Under the pieces are notes generated by a model. That model had not been told where the DNA came from. It did not search any database and worked only from the letters and a program-made list of their open reading frames with translations. Below, in pieces: positions 62,139 through 64,000 of a DNA stretch of 64,000 bases. The position numbers and the translations under genes are program-made. The stretch's first letter is position 1; each line of letters begins with the position of its first letter. This DNA is from Microbacterium sp. Leaf151. Lineage in GTDB: Bacteria > Actinomycetota > Actinomycetes > Actinomycetales > Microbacteriaceae. The stretch is from contig NZ_LMOR01000002.1 of assembly GCF_001424225.1 (NCBI RefSeq), positions 496,001 to 560,000 of the forward strand. The letters run 5' to 3'.

Positions 62139-63103
62139 GGCACCTCCTCGACACCCAGCACCTCTCGCGCGCCGACGCGCTCGAGATCCTCGACGTCGCC
62201 GAAGACATGGCCGACACCCAACGGCGCGAGGTCAAGAAGCTGCCGACGCTGCGCGGTAAGACCGTGGTCAATCTCTTCTTCGAAGACTCCACGCGCACCC
62301 GCATCTCGTTCGAGGCCGCCGCCAAGCGGCTCTCCGCCGACGTCATCAACTTCTCCGCGAAGGGCTCCAGCGTCAGCAAGGGCGAATCGCTGCAGGACAC
62401 CGCGCAGACCCTCCAGGCGATGGGGGCGGATGCCGTGGTCATCCGCCACGGCGCATCCGGTGCCCCGCGCACCCTCGCCACCAGCGGCTGGATCAGCGCC
62501 GGCGTGGTCAACGCGGGCGACGGCACGCACGAGCACCCCACGCAGGCGCTGCTCGACGCGTTCACCATCCGCAAGCGCCTGTTCGGCGACGACAGCCGCG
62601 GCCGCGACCTCGGCGGCATCCGGGTCACGATCGTCGGCGACGTGCTGCACTCGCGGGTCGCACGGTCGAACGTGTGGCTCTTGCACACCCTCGGCGCCCG
62701 CGTGACGCTCGTGGCGCCGCCGACCCTGGTTCCGCAGGACGTCAGCGGCTGGCCCGTCGACATCGACTACGACCTCGACCACGCGATCGCCGCAGGCCCC
62801 GACGCGCTGATGATGCTCCGCATCCAGCTCGAACGCATGTCTGCCGCGTATTTCCCGACTGAACGGGAGTATTCGCGTCGCTACGGCCTCGATGCGCGGC
62901 GGCTGGAGGCCCTCGCGACCGATAGCATTGTGTTGCACCCCGGTCCGATGAACCGGGGTCTGGAGATCTCCGCCGAAGCCGCCGATTCGCCTCGCTCGAC
63001 GGTGCTCGAGCAGGTCACGAACGGCGTCTCCGTGCGGATGGCCGTGCTGTACCTGCTGCTGGCGGGCGAGCGGCCCGACACCGAGAGAGAGGGCCTCCGA
63101 TGA
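62135..63103 (+). CDS. pyrB: Aspartate carbamoyltransferase catalytic subunit
   Basis: A 322-residue ATCase that condenses carbamoyl phosphate with aspartate. [20 protein letters not shown] binds carbamoyl phosphate, [12 protein letters not shown] supplies catalytic residues, and [13 protein letters not shown] is the C-terminal signature. No regulatory pyrI is present, as is normal in actinobacteria. It overlaps pyrR and pyrC by 4 bp each. Confidence 0.97.
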   Translation: MRHLLDTQHLSRADALEILDVAEDMADTQRREVKKLPTLRGKTVVNLFFEDSTRTRISFEAAAKRLSADVINFSAKGSSVSKGESLQDTAQTLQAMGADAVVIRHGASGAPRTLATSGWISAGVVNAGDGTHEHPTQALLDAFTIRKRLFGDDSRGRDLGGIRVTIVGDVLHSRVARSNVWLLHTLGARVTLVAPPTLVPQDVSGWPVDIDYDLDHAIAAGPDALMMLRIQLERMSAAYFPTEREYSRRYGLDARRLEALATDSIVLHPGPMNRGLEISAEAADSPRSTVLEQVTNGVSVRMAVLYLLLAGERPDTEREGLR

Positions 63104-64000
63104 GCCATGCCACCCCCCAGACGCTTCTGGTCCGCGGCGCGCGCGTCGAGGGTCAGGATGCCACCGACCTCCTCGTGCGCGACGGCGTCATCGCCGAGGC
63201 AGGCACCGGGCTGTCGCACGCCGGCGCCACGGTCGTCGACGCCGACGGGTTGATCGCCCTTCCCGGCCTCGTCGACCTGCACGTGCACCTGCGCGAGCCC
63301 GGCTTCGAGGCATCCGAGACCGTCCTCACCGGATCGCGCGCCGCCGCCGCGGGCGGATTCACGACCGTCTTCGCGATGCCCAACACCTCGCCCACCGCCG
63401 ACACGGCCGGAATCGTCGAGCAGGAGCTCGCCCTCGGCGAGGCCGCCGGGTACGTGCACGTCCAGCCGATCGGCGCCGTCACCGTCGGGCAGCGGGGCGA
63501 ACGTCTCGCCGAGCTCGGCGCGATGGCCGACTCCCGCGCGCGCGTGCGCGTGTTCAGCGACGACGGCTTCTGCGTCTTCGACCCGCTCATCATGCGGCGG
63601 GCGCTCGAGTACGTGAAGGCGTTCGACGGAGTGGTCGCGCAGCACGCGCAGGACCCGCGCCTGACCGAGGGCGCCCAGATGAACGAGGGTGCGGTCTCGG
63701 CGGAGCTCGGCCTCACCGGCTGGCCCGCGGTCGCCGAAGAGTCGATCATCGCCCGTGACGTGCTGCTGGCCGAGCACGTGGGCTCGCGCCTGCATGTGTG
63801 CCACCTCTCGACCGCCGGCTCGGTCGACATCATCCGCTGGGCCAAGAAGCGCGGCGTGAACGTCACCGCCGAAGTGACCCCGCACCACCTGCTGCTGACC
63901 GACGAGCTCGTGCGCGACTACGACGCGCGCTATAAGGTCAACCCGCCGCTGCGACGTGAAGAAGACGTGATGGCCGTGCGCGAGGGCCTCGCCGACGGGA
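63100..64000 (+). CDS. pyrC: Dihydroorotase (3' end outside window)
   Basis: The first 300 codons of dihydroorotase, a zinc amidohydrolase of pyrimidine synthesis. It starts [18 protein letters not shown], with the zinc-binding [19 protein letters not shown], then [12 protein letters not shown], the [15 protein letters not shown] strand and [10 protein letters not shown]. The frame is open to the last base, so about a third of the protein (usually near 430 residues) is missing. It overlaps pyrB in ATGA. Confidence 0.94.
   Translation, partial: MSHATPQTLLVRGARVEGQDATDLLVRDGVIAEAGTGLSHAGATVVDADGLIALPGLVDLHVHLREPGFEASETVLTGSRAAAAGGFTTVFAMPNTSPTADTAGIVEQELALGEAAGYVHVQPIGAVTVGQRGERLAELGAMADSRARVRVFSDDGFCVFDPLIMRRALEYVKAFDGVVAQHAQDPRLTEGAQMNEGAVSAELGLTGWPAVAEESIIARDVLLAEHVGSRLHVCHLSTAGSVDIIRWAKKRGVNVTAEVTPHHLLLTDELVRDYDARYKVNPPLRREEDVMAVREGLADG

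Overview
The window is chromosomal DNA of a high-GC actinobacterium, most likely a Microbacterium or close Microbacteriaceae relative. This rests on about 70% GC, frequent GTG starts, TAnnnT -10 boxes a few bases from start codons, actinobacterial gene order (thrS-HIT, pdxS-pdxT-yebC-ruvCAB-yajC-secD-secF-rel, rpsD-alaS-ruvX-mltG-aroECKB, efp-nusB, pyrR-pyrB-pyrC), DUF3000 and DUF7882-type proteins, and a recurrent GGATGCC/GGCATCC heptamer.

Layout. 1-12.5 kb: the 3' end of dxs, a tandem intergenic repeat, a beta-oxidation pair (fadA and a fadB/fadJ-type fusion), RNase D with DUF3000, an exported alpha/beta hydrolase, sufE with a rhodanese, zapE, the ammonium transporter amt and a solitary PemK-like protein. 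12.6-13.2 kb: four tRNA genes (Val-CAC, Gly-GCC, Cys-GCA, Val-GAC). 13.2-18.5 kb is accessory: an exported RCC1-repeat protein, a decayed fragment of a second copy of it, IS-end-like inverted motifs, two split-barrel (PPOX) flavin/F420 proteins, a DUF7882 protein and an ArsB/NhaD-type transporter. 18.6-21.2 kb: thrS and its HIT partner. 21.2-25 kb: a secreted ricin-lectin/metallopeptidase fusion and the vitamin B6 genes pdxY and pdxR, placed where many actinobacteria have pgsA and PIM genes. 25-35 kb: pdxS-pdxT, yebC, ruvCAB, yajC-secD-secF, rel. 35-41 kb: an AbiEi-like orphan, a DUF349 protein, a PPIase-like membrane anchor without its enzyme domain, rarA, rpsD. 41-49.7 kb: alaS-ruvX-mltG-aroE-aroC-aroK-aroB. 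49.7-54.8 kb: a quinate/shikimate catabolic cassette (MHS transporter, shikimate/quinate dehydrogenase, TetR regulator, QsuB-type dehydroshikimate dehydratase) between aroB and aroQ. 54.8-64 kb: aroQ, efp, nusB, a SNF2 helicase, a metallo-beta-lactamase/Rieske fusion, and the pyrimidine operon start (pyrR, pyrB, partial pyrC).

How parts work together. The chorismate genes and the degradation cassette share 3-dehydroquinate and 3-dehydroshikimate as intermediates, and aroQ lies directly behind qsuB with a promoter of its own. One TetR-type palindrome recurs in front of both catabolic transcription units. PdxR is predicted to control the divergent pdxS-pdxT and its own operon with pdxY. A PyrR-type RNA element overlaps the pyrR ribosome-binding region. 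Many genes here look leaderless, with a -10 hexamer six or seven bases before the start codon.

No CRISPR array, rRNA, prophage or intact transposase was seen. The most unusual items are the quinate cassette split into aroB-aroQ with shared operators, a pair of opposed overlapping -10 boxes at 6605-6614, -10 boxes that reuse the stop codon of the preceding gene, two near-identical 68-bp palindromic units at 52.1-52.3 kb, and the heptamer signature. I did not find a convincing wholly new multi-gene system.
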